The notes beneath the pieces are model-generated. The model searched no databases, had not been told where the DNA came from, and saw only the letters and a list, made by a program, of their open reading frames with translations. From Brevibacterium sp. (GTDB lineage Bacteria; Actinomycetota; Actinomycetes; Actinomycetales; Brevibacteriaceae): 64,000 bases of DNA. Shown in pieces: positions 34,612-43,135 of the stretch (position 1 is its first letter; every line of letters starts with the position of its first letter). The DNA is taken from positions 1-64,000 of the forward strand of contig JAPSIC010000001.1 of the NCBI GenBank assembly GCA_031179165.1. Reading direction: 5' to 3'. The translations under genes were made by a program, and so were the position numbers.

Positions 34612-34640
34612 AGGCCGCATTCGCCAACCGGATGCGGCCT
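34612..34640 (+). terminator. Hairpin terminator after the GPGG gene
   Basis: AGGCCGCAT and ATGCGGCCT form a perfect 9-bp stem with an 11-nt loop, immediately after the stop codon. No T tract follows. Confidence 0.6.
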
Positions 34641-34690
34641 GAAGGAGCGGGTGACCGATCGGTCAGACTGCCGATGATCCAGGAACCACC

Positions 34691-34965
34691 TGCTCCGATC
34701 TGTCTGAGGAGATCACCTCCGCTGCTGCCGTTGCAACGGTGGCTCCACGACGGCGACCGAGTCGTCATGAGCGGCTTCACCGGCTCCGGGTACCGACATG
34801 GTGCCCGGAGCCATTGCTGTGCCAGTCACGCCCATGCGCGCGGTGACGAGTTCGCGATCGAGCTGTGGGCGGGTGCCTCGACCGGCCCTGCTCGGCGAGG
34901 CGCTGTCGGGGCATGGCCGCTGCCAGGAGACCGGTTCCATGCGGCTGAGGAGCGCGAGGCCGTCA
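34691..34965 (+). pseudogene. Decayed N-terminal remnant of an acetyl-CoA hydrolase/CoA-transferase gene
   Basis: Pieces of the N-terminus of an acetyl-CoA hydrolase/transferase (succinyl-CoA:acetate CoA-transferase type) are spread over the three forward frames. One frame gives DLSEEITSAAAVATV, the next HDGDRVVMSGFTGSGY and AHARGDEFAIELWAGASTGP, and a third LLGEALSG. In an intact protein these would read as ITSA..., DG..V.MSGFT..GY, and GASTGP...LGEAL in that order. At least two frame changes are needed. The family is about 500 residues long, so only about 80-90 residues survive and the rest has been replaced by the MatC-type gene end. The assignment rests on motif recall. Confidence 0.6.
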
Positions 34966-34998
34966 CAGGCCGAACAGGGCCGATGATGGAGTGCGCCC

Positions 34999-36270
34999 CT
35001 ACGACAGAGCCGTCGGCACTGCCGCAACCACCCACGCGAGGCCGGGGCCGATGAGGCACATGAGCCCGGCATAGCCGATCATCTGTCGGTAGTAGCGATC
35101 CCGGATAGTCGCATCCACGTTCGCCAAGAGCATTGCCCCGTTGGTGGAGAACGGACTGATATCGACGATCGTGGCCGCGATGGCGAGAGCCGCCACGAAT
35201 CCTCCGACGTGCACGTCCCCGGATTCCAGGAACGGCACTGCCAAGGCGATGACCACCCCGATGATGGCCAACGATGATGCCAGGGCCGAGACCAGGCCGG
35301 AGAGGTAGAAGAGCAGTGCCGCGGCCAGGAGGGGAATGCCGATCGCGGTAATCCCCGCAGAGACCCACTCGACAGTCCCAGCCGATTGCAGCACCGAGAT
35401 GTAGGTGAGGACACCGGTGATGAGGATGACGACCGACCATGACACCTTCGTCATCGCCGCTCTGCCCGCGGACGGATAGATGATGGCCAAGACGACGGCG
35501 ATCACAATCGTGACCAGACCGACGTCCCAGCTGAACACGAGAACGGACACGGCCATGGCCGCGAGACCGATCAGGGTGAGAACCTGCTGAGTGGTCAAGC
35601 GCGTCCGACTTGTCGTTCTGACCGAGATACCAGTTTCCGGCTCAACCGCATCGTCGTCGGCTGCCCGGAGGCCGATCCTGCGATGGAGAATCAGATGAAC
35701 GGCGACTGCGAAGACGGTGTTGAAGACCAGAGGGGCGAAGAACAGAGACACCGGACTCGGAGTGAAGCCGTTGGCGGTCAGATAGTCGTTGATGAAGATA
35801 CCGTAGACGCTGATCGGTGAGAATGCGCCGGCCAAGGCGCCATGGACGACCATCAGCCCCATCATGAACTGATTGATCTTGTATCGTCGCGCGAACGACA
35901 GAGCGAGCGGGGCGACTATGGCGACGGCGAAGAGCGCGCCGAAGGCGATGAGGATGGCGGTGAGAGCGAAGAAGATCCAGGGCATGGCGCCAGCTCTGCC
36001 GCCGACCAGTCTGACGAACCAGTTGACGAGAACTTCGATGGCCCCATTGTTCTGAGCGAATCCGAACAGGTAGGTGAGCCCGACCAGAGTGAGGAACAGA
36101 TCGACGGGGAATCCGGCAAGATACTCTTCCGGAGTCTGCCCGAGGACAAGCCCGCCGACTCCGGCCGCAGCGATGAACCCGAGGAATCCCATATTGATGT
36201 CACGCCACGTGGCGATGACGAACATCGCCGCCAGAACCACAATCGAGATCAACTCAACCTGCACCGACAC
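34999..36270 (-). CDS. MatC/dicarboxylate-type carrier (IT superfamily)
   Basis: The 423-residue protein has about 11-12 membrane segments. The N-terminal part (MGFLGFIAAAGVGGLVLGQTPEEYLAGFPVDLFLTLVGLTYLFGFAQNNG read in parts) matches the MatC N-terminal domain of malonate/dicarboxylate carriers. The conserved DISPFSTNGAMLLAN segment is the second anion-binding motif of this ion-transporter group. Likely cargo is malonate, succinate or another C3-C4 dicarboxylate. It starts at GTG with AGGAGGGAG upstream. It abuts the CoA-transferase remnant, so the pair may once have imported and activated an acid. Confidence 0.82.
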   Translation of the reverse strand: MSVQVELISIVVLAAMFVIATWRDINMGFLGFIAAAGVGGLVLGQTPEEYLAGFPVDLFLTLVGLTYLFGFAQNNGAIEVLVNWFVRLVGGRAGAMPWIFFALTAILIAFGALFAVAIVAPLALSFARRYKINQFMMGLMVVHGALAGAFSPISVYGIFINDYLTANGFTPSPVSLFFAPLVFNTVFAVAVHLILHRRIGLRAADDDAVEPETGISVRTTSRTRLTTQQVLTLIGLAAMAVSVLVFSWDVGLVTIVIAVVLAIIYPSAGRAAMTKVSWSVVILITGVLTYISVLQSAGTVEWVSAGITAIGIPLLAAALLFYLSGLVSALASSLAIIGVVIALAVPFLESGDVHVGGFVAALAIAATIVDISPFSTNGAMLLANVDATIRDRYYRQMIGYAGLMCLIGPGLAWVVAAVPTALS

Positions 36271-36534
36271 AGCTCCCTCCTGCGTGCGTAACCCGCGATC
36301 ACAGATGCCGACCGTGGGTTCTGACCTTCAACAGAACCTAGGCGAACGCCGCTGGGCCTGGGAGGACGTCTCACTATGCAATGCAGGTCACGAGGCAGAA
36401 CCGCTTCGGCGATAGCGCTCCAGACCGGACAGTCGGGGTGAGAATTCGTCCATAGTGGACAGTGCCGACCGTCACACGTTCGTTAGAGTTCGTATCACTC
36501 TGCAGTTCAACCCGGCCGAAAGCAGCTGATCGCC

Positions 36535-36954
36535 ATGCAACCCGCTCCGCTCGAACCCACTGTCGACGAGGTCCGCCGGGCCGCCGGCGACATCGTGGAT
36601 GCGTTCTTTCGCACGGACACCGAAGACTACTTCTCCCACTTCGCCGAGGACGCCTCATTCATCTTCCACCCCGAAGCGCGACGGTTCGGCTCTCGCAAGG
36701 ATTACGAGGACACGTGGTCATCCTGGCTCGACGAGGGGTGGTCGGTGGTCGAATGCCGCTCGCTCGACACCCTCATCCAGACCTTCCCCGGGGGCGCGGT
36801 CTTCTCCCACACGGTCGACACGACGGTGAGCACGCAGGCGGGGGTGGAGTCCTACCGCGAGCGGGAGACCATCGTTTTCCGCCGCAAGGACGACGGACGC
36901 CTCGTCGCCATCCATGAGCACCTGTCGACCGTTCCCGAGGAAGGGACGCCATGA
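36535..36954 (+). CDS. NTF2-like/SnoaL-like (DUF4440-type) protein
   Basis: The 139-residue product has an NTF2-like fold: VDAFFRTDTEDYFSHFAEDASFIFHPEARRFGSRKDYEDTWSSW at the start and the strands ETIVFRRKDDGRLVAIHEHLST at the end. The family covers ketosteroid isomerases, polyketide cyclases and binding proteins, and the activity is unknown here. Its stop overlaps the start of an NCS1 permease by 4 bp (ATGA), so the two proteins are made together. It may modify or bind the permease substrate. Confidence 0.8.
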   Translation: MQPAPLEPTVDEVRRAAGDIVDAFFRTDTEDYFSHFAEDASFIFHPEARRFGSRKDYEDTWSSWLDEGWSVVECRSLDTLIQTFPGGAVFSHTVDTTVSTQAGVESYRERETIVFRRKDDGRLVAIHEHLSTVPEEGTP

Positions 36955-38315
36955 ACTGGTACCGCAGCCTTGAGGCCAAGCTCGAAGCGACCGTGGACGA
37001 GGGCGGCGTCATCCGGGGCACCTTGAGCATGCCTCGGATGCTGATGATCTGGCTGGCCGCCAACCTCGTCGTCACCACCCTGCTCACCGGAACCCTGTTC
37101 GTCCCGGGGATCTCGTATCCGACCGCGTTCATCGCAATCGTCGCGGGAACCCTCATCGGCACCGTCGTTCTCACGCTCATCGGGAACATCGGCACCCGCA
37201 CGGGGCTTGCGACCATGGCGATCACTCGCGGAGCGTTCGGACCCAAAGGCAGCTTCCTGCCCGTGGCCGCCAACGTCATCATCCTCATGGGATGGAGCTG
37301 GGTGCAAGCGATGCTCGCCGGTGTCACCGTCAACTACGTGGTGGCGCAGGCGACTGGGTTCTCGAACCCGATCCTGTTCTCCATCCTGTGCCAGACCCTC
37401 GTGGTGTGCCTGGCGATCCTCGGGCACAAGGGAATCGAGAAGGCCGAACCCTGGCTAGCCGTCCTCATCCTCCTCGTCATGGCCTCCGTCTTCATCGTCG
37501 CGTTCTCCGGCCACAGCCCGGCGGCCTATGCCGAGATCGCGGCCGACCCCTCCCTCGGGATCACCCCGGCCATCGCTCTGGACATCGTCATCGCCACCGC
37601 GATCTCCTGGACCGTGCTCTCCGGCGACCTCAACCGCCTGGCGAAGTCGCAGACGGCGGGGATCATCGGCTCGGGAATCGGCTACGTCCTGTCGACGGTG
37701 CTCGCCATGACTCTGGGCCTGACTGCCTTCTGCTACGTCTGGCTCGAGAGTGGGGAGACGGCGCCCTTCGACCCGACCGTCCTCGTCGCCGAGTTCGGGT
37801 GGGCCCTGGCGATCGTCATCTTCCTGTCCGTCATGGCCACCAACACCATGGTCGTCTACGGAATGGTCAACTCGGTCGTCAACGCCCAATCGAAGGTCGC
37901 GCTGCGGTTCCTTCCGACGGCATTGATCCTCGGCGGCATCTCGATCCTCGGAGCGATGTGGCTGGACCTGCTCAATCAGTTCACCGACTTCCTCGTGATG
38001 ATCGGCGCCTTCTTCGTCCCGGTGTTCGCGATCGTCATCGTCGACTACTACATCGTCAAACGGCGCGCGTACTCACGTGACGTCCTCAAGGACTCCGGCG
38101 GGATCTACTCCTACCTCAGAGGGGTCAACTGGTCCGCGGTGGCGGTGTGGGTGGTCGGCGCCGCCTCCTCGTACGTCCTCACCTACGTCTACCCGAGTCC
38201 CATCGGGGCGACGATCCCGTCGTTCGTCATCTCCTTCGTCATCTACCTCGCGCTGTCATGGCCGACGCGGAGGCGGTTCGACGGGCAGACCGGTGGGCAT
38301 CTGGCGAGAGGCTGA
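36951..38315 (+). CDS. NCS1-type purine/cytosine permease (CodB family)
   Basis: The 454-residue protein has about 12 membrane segments and the NCS1 pattern: GAFGPKGSFLPVAANVIILMGWSWVQAMLAG, the SGDLNRLAKSQTAGIIGSGIGY loop and IVDYYIVKRRAYSRDVL. CodB-type members import cytosine, purines, hydantoins, pyridoxine or thiamine precursors with Na+ or H+. No deaminase or catabolic gene adjoins it except the coupled NTF2-like gene, so the cargo is open. The gene ends 4 bp before the convergent mgtC-like gene. Confidence 0.88.
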   Translation: MNWYRSLEAKLEATVDEGGVIRGTLSMPRMLMIWLAANLVVTTLLTGTLFVPGISYPTAFIAIVAGTLIGTVVLTLIGNIGTRTGLATMAITRGAFGPKGSFLPVAANVIILMGWSWVQAMLAGVTVNYVVAQATGFSNPILFSILCQTLVVCLAILGHKGIEKAEPWLAVLILLVMASVFIVAFSGHSPAAYAEIAADPSLGITPAIALDIVIATAISWTVLSGDLNRLAKSQTAGIIGSGIGYVLSTVLAMTLGLTAFCYVWLESGETAPFDPTVLVAEFGWALAIVIFLSVMATNTMVVYGMVNSVVNAQSKVALRFLPTALILGGISILGAMWLDLLNQFTDFLVMIGAFFVPVFAIVIVDYYIVKRRAYSRDVLKDSGGIYSYLRGVNWSAVAVWVVGAASSYVLTYVYPSPIGATIPSFVISFVIYLALSWPTRRRFDGQTGGHLARG

Positions 38316-38319
38316 AGCC

Positions 38320-39063
38320 TCACATCCGGTCGTCATCTCCGGAGTGGACCTGATCCTCCCGGAGGTTGACCTTCTCCACGCCGTCGATCTCGAGGAGTTC
38401 GGGGATGAGCGACTGCAGCGGGGGTTTGCCGAGGAATTTCACGTCGATCTGGACGAGGCGGGTTCCGCCTTCGCCCTCGATCCGGTTCGTGTCGAGGATC
38501 GAATTCGTGAACCCCATGGTGCTGGCCTCGGCAAGGATCTTGCGCAGAATGCCTTCGCCGTCGACATACGTGATGCGCAGCAGCCGGTGCCGGTCGTGGT
38601 CGGGCAGCTTGGCGATCAGCGGGGCGATGACGAACAGGGTGAGCAGGTGGACGAGGGTGACGATCGTCGCCAGGGACAGCATGCCGGCACCGCACGCCAT
38701 GCCCACGGCCGCGGCCACCCAGATGGTCGCGGCGGTCGTGAGGCCGCGAACGACGTTGCGCCCCTTGAAGATCACCCCCGCGCCCAGGAAGCCGATGCCG
38801 GACACGATCTGCGCGGCGATGCGCGACGGGTCGAGCACGGTCTCACTGTCGAGGACCGCAGCGAACCCGTAGGTCGAGATCAGGGTGAAGGCACAGGAGC
38901 CGATGCCGACGAGCACGTGCGTGCGGTAGCCGGCCGCCTTCTGCCGGAACTGCCGTTCGAAGCCGATGAACGAGCAGAGGACGAAGCTGGCCAGCAGCAG
39001 CTGCGCCTCGACGAGGCTCGTGGATTCGAAGAACCCGACCAGTGACTGCGCGGAGATGTCCAT
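38320..39063 (-). CDS. MgtC/SapB family membrane protein
   Basis: The 247-residue product has the MgtC N-terminal membrane domain with LLASFVLCSFIGFERQFRQKAAGYRTHVLVGIGS and AAQIVSGIGFLGAGVIFKGRNVVRGLTTAATIWVAAAVGMACGAG read in parts. A soluble ACT-like C-terminal domain follows (about 165-240). MgtC proteins in pathogens act in low-Mg2+ growth and inhibit F-type ATP synthase; the role in free-living actinobacteria is unclear. No Mg2+ riboswitch or leader was recognised upstream. Confidence 0.92.
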   Translation of the reverse strand: MDISAQSLVGFFESTSLVEAQLLLASFVLCSFIGFERQFRQKAAGYRTHVLVGIGSCAFTLISTYGFAAVLDSETVLDPSRIAAQIVSGIGFLGAGVIFKGRNVVRGLTTAATIWVAAAVGMACGAGMLSLATIVTLVHLLTLFVIAPLIAKLPDHDRHRLLRITYVDGEGILRKILAEASTMGFTNSILDTNRIEGEGGTRLVQIDVKFLGKPPLQSLIPELLEIDGVEKVNLREDQVHSGDDDRM

Positions 39064-39104
39064 AGTGGACTACATTATCGTCCAATCGCGCGGGCGGTGA
39101 GGCC

Positions 39105-39824
39105 TCAGTCGCAGCCCTCGGGGCCGCAGACGGCACCGCCGGGTTCGGCCCCGGGACGAGAGGCGCCCCCGGCCAGGACCGTGAGGCTGTGACTCTCCTG
39201 CCACGCCGTCTCGAGTGCTTCGGCGAAGGTCTCCGGAGCCTGGGCACCGGAGATCCCGTACTTGCGGTCGATGACGAAGAACGGGACGCCGGTGACGCCG
39301 AGGGCGCGAGCCTCGGCGATGTCGGCCTCCACCTCGGCGATGAACTCATCGGATTCGAGGACCCTGCGGGTCAGAGCCGGGTCGATGCCGAGGCTCCGGC
39401 CCACCTCGGCGAGGTAGTCGTGATCGGCGATGTCACGGCCGTGTTCGAAATGACCGGACAGGAGAGCCTCCTTGGCCTCGCTCATGACTCCCTGGGTCTT
39501 GGCGAGGTGGAGGAACCGGTGGGCGGTGAAGCTGTTGGCGACGACGACGGAGTCGAAGTCGTAGCGCAGACCCTCTCCCTCCGCCTGCTGGGTGACGTGG
39601 GTGAACATCTGCCTGACCTGCTCCACCGAGATGCCCTTGGACCGGCTGAGGTACTCGGCCTCGGTGCCGTCGAAATGCTCGGGCAGACCCGGGTCGAGCT
39701 GGTAGCTGTGCCATTCGACGTCGACGTCTTCCTTGTGGTCGAAGCGGCCCAGGGCGGTTTCGAACCGGCGTTTGCCGATGAAGCACCAGGGGCAGGCGAT
39801 GTCCGACCAGATCTCAATCCTCAT
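39105..39824 (-). CDS. DsbA-family (FrnE-like) thiol oxidoreductase
   Basis: The 239-residue product has a thioredoxin fold with active site CPWC at residues 10-13 (SDIACPWCFIGKRRFE). A helical insertion and the cis-proline region VTGVPFFVID follow, as in FrnE/2-hydroxychromene-2-carboxylate isomerase relatives. There is no signal peptide, so it is cytoplasmic. A C-terminal tail ends CGPEGCD, adding two cysteines that could bind metal or exchange disulfides. The ATG at 39824 is preferred to the long upstream extension. A flavin reductase gene lies 79 bp upstream on the same strand. Confidence 0.9.
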   Translation of the reverse strand: MRIEIWSDIACPWCFIGKRRFETALGRFDHKEDVDVEWHSYQLDPGLPEHFDGTEAEYLSRSKGISVEQVRQMFTHVTQQAEGEGLRYDFDSVVVANSFTAHRFLHLAKTQGVMSEAKEALLSGHFEHGRDIADHDYLAEVGRSLGIDPALTRRVLESDEFIAEVEADIAEARALGVTGVPFFVIDRKYGISGAQAPETFAEALETAWQESHSLTVLAGGASRPGAEPGGAVCGPEGCD

Positions 39825-39903
39825 GTCGGTGCCAACCGGGTCCGGGGTGGGGTTTATTCCACGAGGCTGGGGGTGCCGGCCTGGGGCCCGCCCGGGGAGT
39901 CGA

Positions 39904-40410
39904 TCAGTCTGCGGCGATGTTCTTGAAGGAGCTGCGGTGGAAGACGAGCGCGTCCCGATTCGTTGAGGTGGACGCGTCGAGGATCTCCAGCAGGGCCAAG
40001 GTGTGGTCGCCGGCCGACATCTCACTGCGTACACGGGTCCACAGGTGGGCCGGGCTGTCGGTGACCGTCAGCGCTCCATCGAGGTCGACGGCGGTCTCGA
40101 CCCCGGCGAACCGGCGACTGCGGTCGGCGGAGGCGAGCTGGCGCACGAGACCCGACTGGTGGGAGCCGAGGAGTGAGACTCCGATGGACGGGGCCGAGCG
40201 GAGCAGCTCCCAGGTGGAGGAGCCGAGTTGGATGGCGACACTGGCCAGCGGCGGATCGAGAGAGATCCCGACCGTGAAGGTGGAGGCGACCAGTCCCTGG
40301 CGGGTGCCGCCGACCTGTGCCCCGATGAGCACGACGCCCTGCGGGAAATGGGAGAACGTCTCGCGGAGGGCGTCGGGGGTCAGTCCTGTGTGGCCGATGA
40401 TGGTCGTCAC
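39904..40410 (-). CDS. Flavin reductase-like domain protein
   Basis: The 168-residue product matches the FMN-binding split-barrel flavin reductase family (FSHFPQGVVLIGAQ, VASTFTVGISLDPPLASVAIQLGSSTWELL, FAGVET). Members supply reduced FMN or FAD to two-component monooxygenases; no oxygenase gene is adjacent. It begins at GTG with CAGGAG 8 bp upstream. Confidence 0.88.
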   Translation of the reverse strand: MTTIIGHTGLTPDALRETFSHFPQGVVLIGAQVGGTRQGLVASTFTVGISLDPPLASVAIQLGSSTWELLRSAPSIGVSLLGSHQSGLVRQLASADRSRRFAGVETAVDLDGALTVTDSPAHLWTRVRSEMSAGDHTLALLEILDASTSTNRDALVFHRSSFKNIAAD

Positions 40411-40545
40411 CCAATCGCTCCTGGAAGTGCCTGTGCTGTCGGTTGCTGTGGGGTTAACCGCTCGGCCGTCTCGTTTATTTCATGGTCTGCGTCAGGGGCC
40501 GACTGGGGGTGCGGGGACCGACGGGACGAGTGCGGGGGCCGGTCT

Positions 40546-41622
40546 TCAGAACAGCGCTGCCTGGGCCGGGGGCGTGAGGTCCGGGCCGGAGGCTGCGTGC
40601 GGCCGCATCTGCTCGCGCCGGGCCCGGAACCTCTGCCAGCTGATCGGCCTCCCCGCACCTGGTTCCGCGGTGCTGTCGGAGGCGGGGTCTTCGTCGGTGG
40701 AGCCACGCAGCCCGTACCTGTCGATGAGCGGGTTGATGCGCTCGGCCAACCAGCTCCGATACTCCTTCGAGGCATACGAGGAGTTCGCGTACATCCGACG
40801 GTAGCGGGGGAGGAGCTCGGGGTGTTCCCGCTCGAGCCACTCGAAGAACCATTCCCGCGCACCTGGTCGCAGGTTCAGGGCCCCATAGACCACCCGGGTC
40901 GCCCCTGCGTCCCTGATCGCCCGCAGGGCCTGATCGAGGTGGTCGAGGGAGTCGGTGAGCTTCGGGAGCACGGGCATGAGGAACACCGACACATCGAACC
41001 CGAGGTCCGCCGCGGCCCGCACCGTGGCCAGTCGGGCCGTCGTCGTCGGAGTGCCCGGCTCGATCGCCTGCTGCAGCTCGTCGTCGTGAACGGCGATCGA
41101 CATCCCGAGCTCGACCGGCACATCCTCGGCGACCCGGGCGAGCAGGGGCAGGTCGCGACGCAGGAGGGTTCCCTTGGTCAGGATCGACATCGGTGTGTCG
41201 TGCTCGGCCAGCGCCGTGATGATCCCCGGCATCAGCGCGTACCGGCCCTCGGCGCGCTGGTACGGGTCGGTGTTGGTCCCCAGCGCCACCAGCTCGTGCG
41301 TCCACTTCGGTTTGGACACCTCGGCGGCCAGCACCTCGGGAGTGTTGATCTTGACGATGACCTGCCGGTCGAAATCTGCTCCCGAATCGAGGTCGAGGTA
41401 CCGATGGGTGTTCCGGGCGAAGCAGTAGACGCAGGCGTGTGAGCAGCCGCGATAGGGGTTGATCGTCCACGTGAACGGCATGGAACTGGCCGCGGGCACC
41501 TTGTTGAGGGCGGACTTCGCCAGCACCTCGTGGAAGGTCATGCCCGCGAACTCCGGAGTGGAGACACTGCGGACCAGTCCCTGGACTGCGAAGAGCTCTC
41601 CGTTCTGCCGTTCCCATCTCAT
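40546..41622 (-). CDS. Radical SAM protein, Rv2578c family (spore photoproduct lyase-like)
   Basis: The 358-residue product has the radical SAM cluster motif CSHACVYCFAR (C60, C64, C67). A TIM-barrel core follows with LVALGTNTDPYQRAEGRY and SILTKGTLLRRDLPLL, resembling spore photoproduct lyase and the mycobacterial Rv2578c family. The substrate is unknown; a role in DNA lesion handling has been guessed for such relatives. A LexA-like palindrome lies 9 bp upstream of the start codon, consistent with DNA-damage control. The C-terminal 40 residues look disordered. Confidence 0.9.
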   Translation of the reverse strand: MRWERQNGELFAVQGLVRSVSTPEFAGMTFHEVLAKSALNKVPAASSMPFTWTINPYRGCSHACVYCFARNTHRYLDLDSGADFDRQVIVKINTPEVLAAEVSKPKWTHELVALGTNTDPYQRAEGRYALMPGIITALAEHDTPMSILTKGTLLRRDLPLLARVAEDVPVELGMSIAVHDDELQQAIEPGTPTTTARLATVRAAADLGFDVSVFLMPVLPKLTDSLDHLDQALRAIRDAGATRVVYGALNLRPGAREWFFEWLEREHPELLPRYRRMYANSSYASKEYRSWLAERINPLIDRYGLRGSTDEDPASDSTAEPGAGRPISWQRFRARREQMRPHAASGPDLTPPAQAALF

Positions 41623-41630
41623 GACTCTAT

Positions 41631-41646
41631 TCGAACATGCGTTCTA
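41631..41646. promoter_or_regulatory. Probable LexA (SOS) box upstream of the radical SAM gene
   Basis: TCGAACATGCGTTCTA matches the Gram-positive/actinobacterial SOS box pattern CGAAC-N4-GTTC with near-perfect dyad symmetry (one arm ends TA instead of GA). It is placed 9 bp upstream of the ATG of the radical SAM gene. Confidence 0.65.
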
Positions 41647-41782
41647 GTGCCGGTCAAGGATATGCCATCGATTATCGCGCCCGTCGGCCGGTCATGGATA
41701 ATGGTCTGCGGCCGTTTTCGCCACGGGCCCTGGTGCACCGCCGCGACCGGTGCCCCGCCTGCCGACCTTGACGAGGAACCCG

Positions 41783-43042
41783 ATGACATCCGCCACGCCC
41801 CACACCTCGGGCCGCACGACCGATGATCCCCAGCCGCGATATCGCCTCAAGGCCCTGTTCGCCGCGGCCGTCGGATACGGTCTCGACGGCTTCGACCTGC
41901 TCATCCTCAGCTTCGCGCTCAGCGGCATCATCGTCTCCTTCGGTCTCACCGACGTCGAGGCCGGGTCCCTGTCGACGATCACCCTCCTCGGTGCCGTCCT
42001 CGGCGGAGTCGTCTTCGGCGCGCTCGCCGATCGTCACGGTCGAGTCCGGGTCCTCACCTGGACCGTCCTCATCTTCGCCGTCTTCACCGGGCTGAGCGCT
42101 CTCGCGCAGGGCTACTGGGACATGGCCGCCTACCGGTTCATCGCCGGCATCGGCATCGGCGGGGAGTTCGGGATCGGCATGGCCCTGGCCGCCGAGGCGG
42201 TGCCGGCGAACCAGCGAGCGCGGGCGACGTCATGGGTGGGCGTCGGCTTCCAACTGGGCGTGTTCCTCGCCGCCATCATCTCCGCACCGATCATCGCCCT
42301 GTGGGGGTGGCGAGGGCTGTTCGTCGTCGGACTGTTCCCCGCGATCTACGCATTCGTCGTCCGCCGCGGTGTCGACGAGCCGGAGAAGTTCAAGCAGGCG
42401 CACTCCGAGGAGGGTGGGGGCCGCGTCGACGAGTTGTCGTTCGGCGCCAAGCTCTCGGCACTGGTCAAGGACAGGTCGACGGTGAAGATCACGGTCGCGC
42501 TCATCGTCCTCACCACGGTGCAGAACTTCGGCTACTTCGGCATCATCTCCTGGCTGCCCAACTACCTGTCGGAGCAGATGGACCTCGGCGTGACGAAGGG
42601 GTCCCTGTGGACGGCCGTGACCGTGATCGGAATGCTCTCGGGAATCCTCATCTTCGGCCAGGTCGCCGACCGTGTGGGGCGGCGCCCCGCGTTCTGGATC
42701 TTCCAGGCCGGCGCGATCATCTCGATCCTCGTCTACAGTCAGATGACCGACCCGACCGCCCTGCTCGTCGGCGGCTTCTTCATGGGGGCATTCGCCAACG
42801 GCATGCTCGGCGGCCACGGTGCGCTGCTGGCCGAGATGTACCCCACCGAGGTGCGGGCCACCGCCCAGAACGTCATCTTCAACATTGGTCGGGCATTGGG
42901 CGGCTTGGCCCCGGTCGTCATCGCGCTGCTCGCCGGATCCTTCGGCTTCGGATTCGCGCTCGCCCTCCTGCCGGTCATCTACCTCATCCAGTTCCTCGCG
43001 ATGTTCCTGCTGCCTGAGAAGCGCGGGGTCGAACTCGAATAG
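41783..43042 (+). CDS. MFS transporter, aromatic acid:H+ symporter/MHS-like
   Basis: The 419-residue protein has 12 membrane segments. It has the AAHS-type motif DGFDLLILSFAL in helix 1 and the loop motif GALADRHGRVRVL, plus GQVADRVGRRPAF in the middle. Asp in helix 1 (DGFD) is needed for transport in aromatic acid carriers such as PcaK. The cargo is probably an aromatic or small organic acid. ACGAGGAAC precedes the ATG at 41783. No catabolic genes accompany it. Confidence 0.88.
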   Translation: MTSATPHTSGRTTDDPQPRYRLKALFAAAVGYGLDGFDLLILSFALSGIIVSFGLTDVEAGSLSTITLLGAVLGGVVFGALADRHGRVRVLTWTVLIFAVFTGLSALAQGYWDMAAYRFIAGIGIGGEFGIGMALAAEAVPANQRARATSWVGVGFQLGVFLAAIISAPIIALWGWRGLFVVGLFPAIYAFVVRRGVDEPEKFKQAHSEEGGGRVDELSFGAKLSALVKDRSTVKITVALIVLTTVQNFGYFGIISWLPNYLSEQMDLGVTKGSLWTAVTVIGMLSGILIFGQVADRVGRRPAFWIFQAGAIISILVYSQMTDPTALLVGGFFMGAFANGMLGGHGALLAEMYPTEVRATAQNVIFNIGRALGGLAPVVIALLAGSFGFGFALALLPVIYLIQFLAMFLLPEKRGVELE

Positions 43043-43070
43043 CCGTGCCGAAGCCGCGGCCGTGAGGCAT

Positions 43071-43135
43071 TCAGGTGAGGTCGTCGAGCTCCTCGGAGTT
43101 CAGCTCGACCTGCTGGTTCTCAGGTGAGGTCGTCG
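43071..43135. repeat. 16-bp direct repeat at the 3' end of the MBL gene
   Basis: TCAGGTGAGGTCGTCG occurs at 43071-43086 and again at 43120-43135. The second copy encodes the last residues and stop (DDLT-stop) of the MBL-fold gene. On the minus strand the first copy would also read LDDLT-stop in a shifted frame, like the relic of an alternative C-terminus. Confidence 0.6.

Noticed and set aside
34798-34986. 62-residue plus-strand ORF with its own ATG
   Set aside because: It is one of the frames of the CoA-transferase remnant and has no ribosome binding site.
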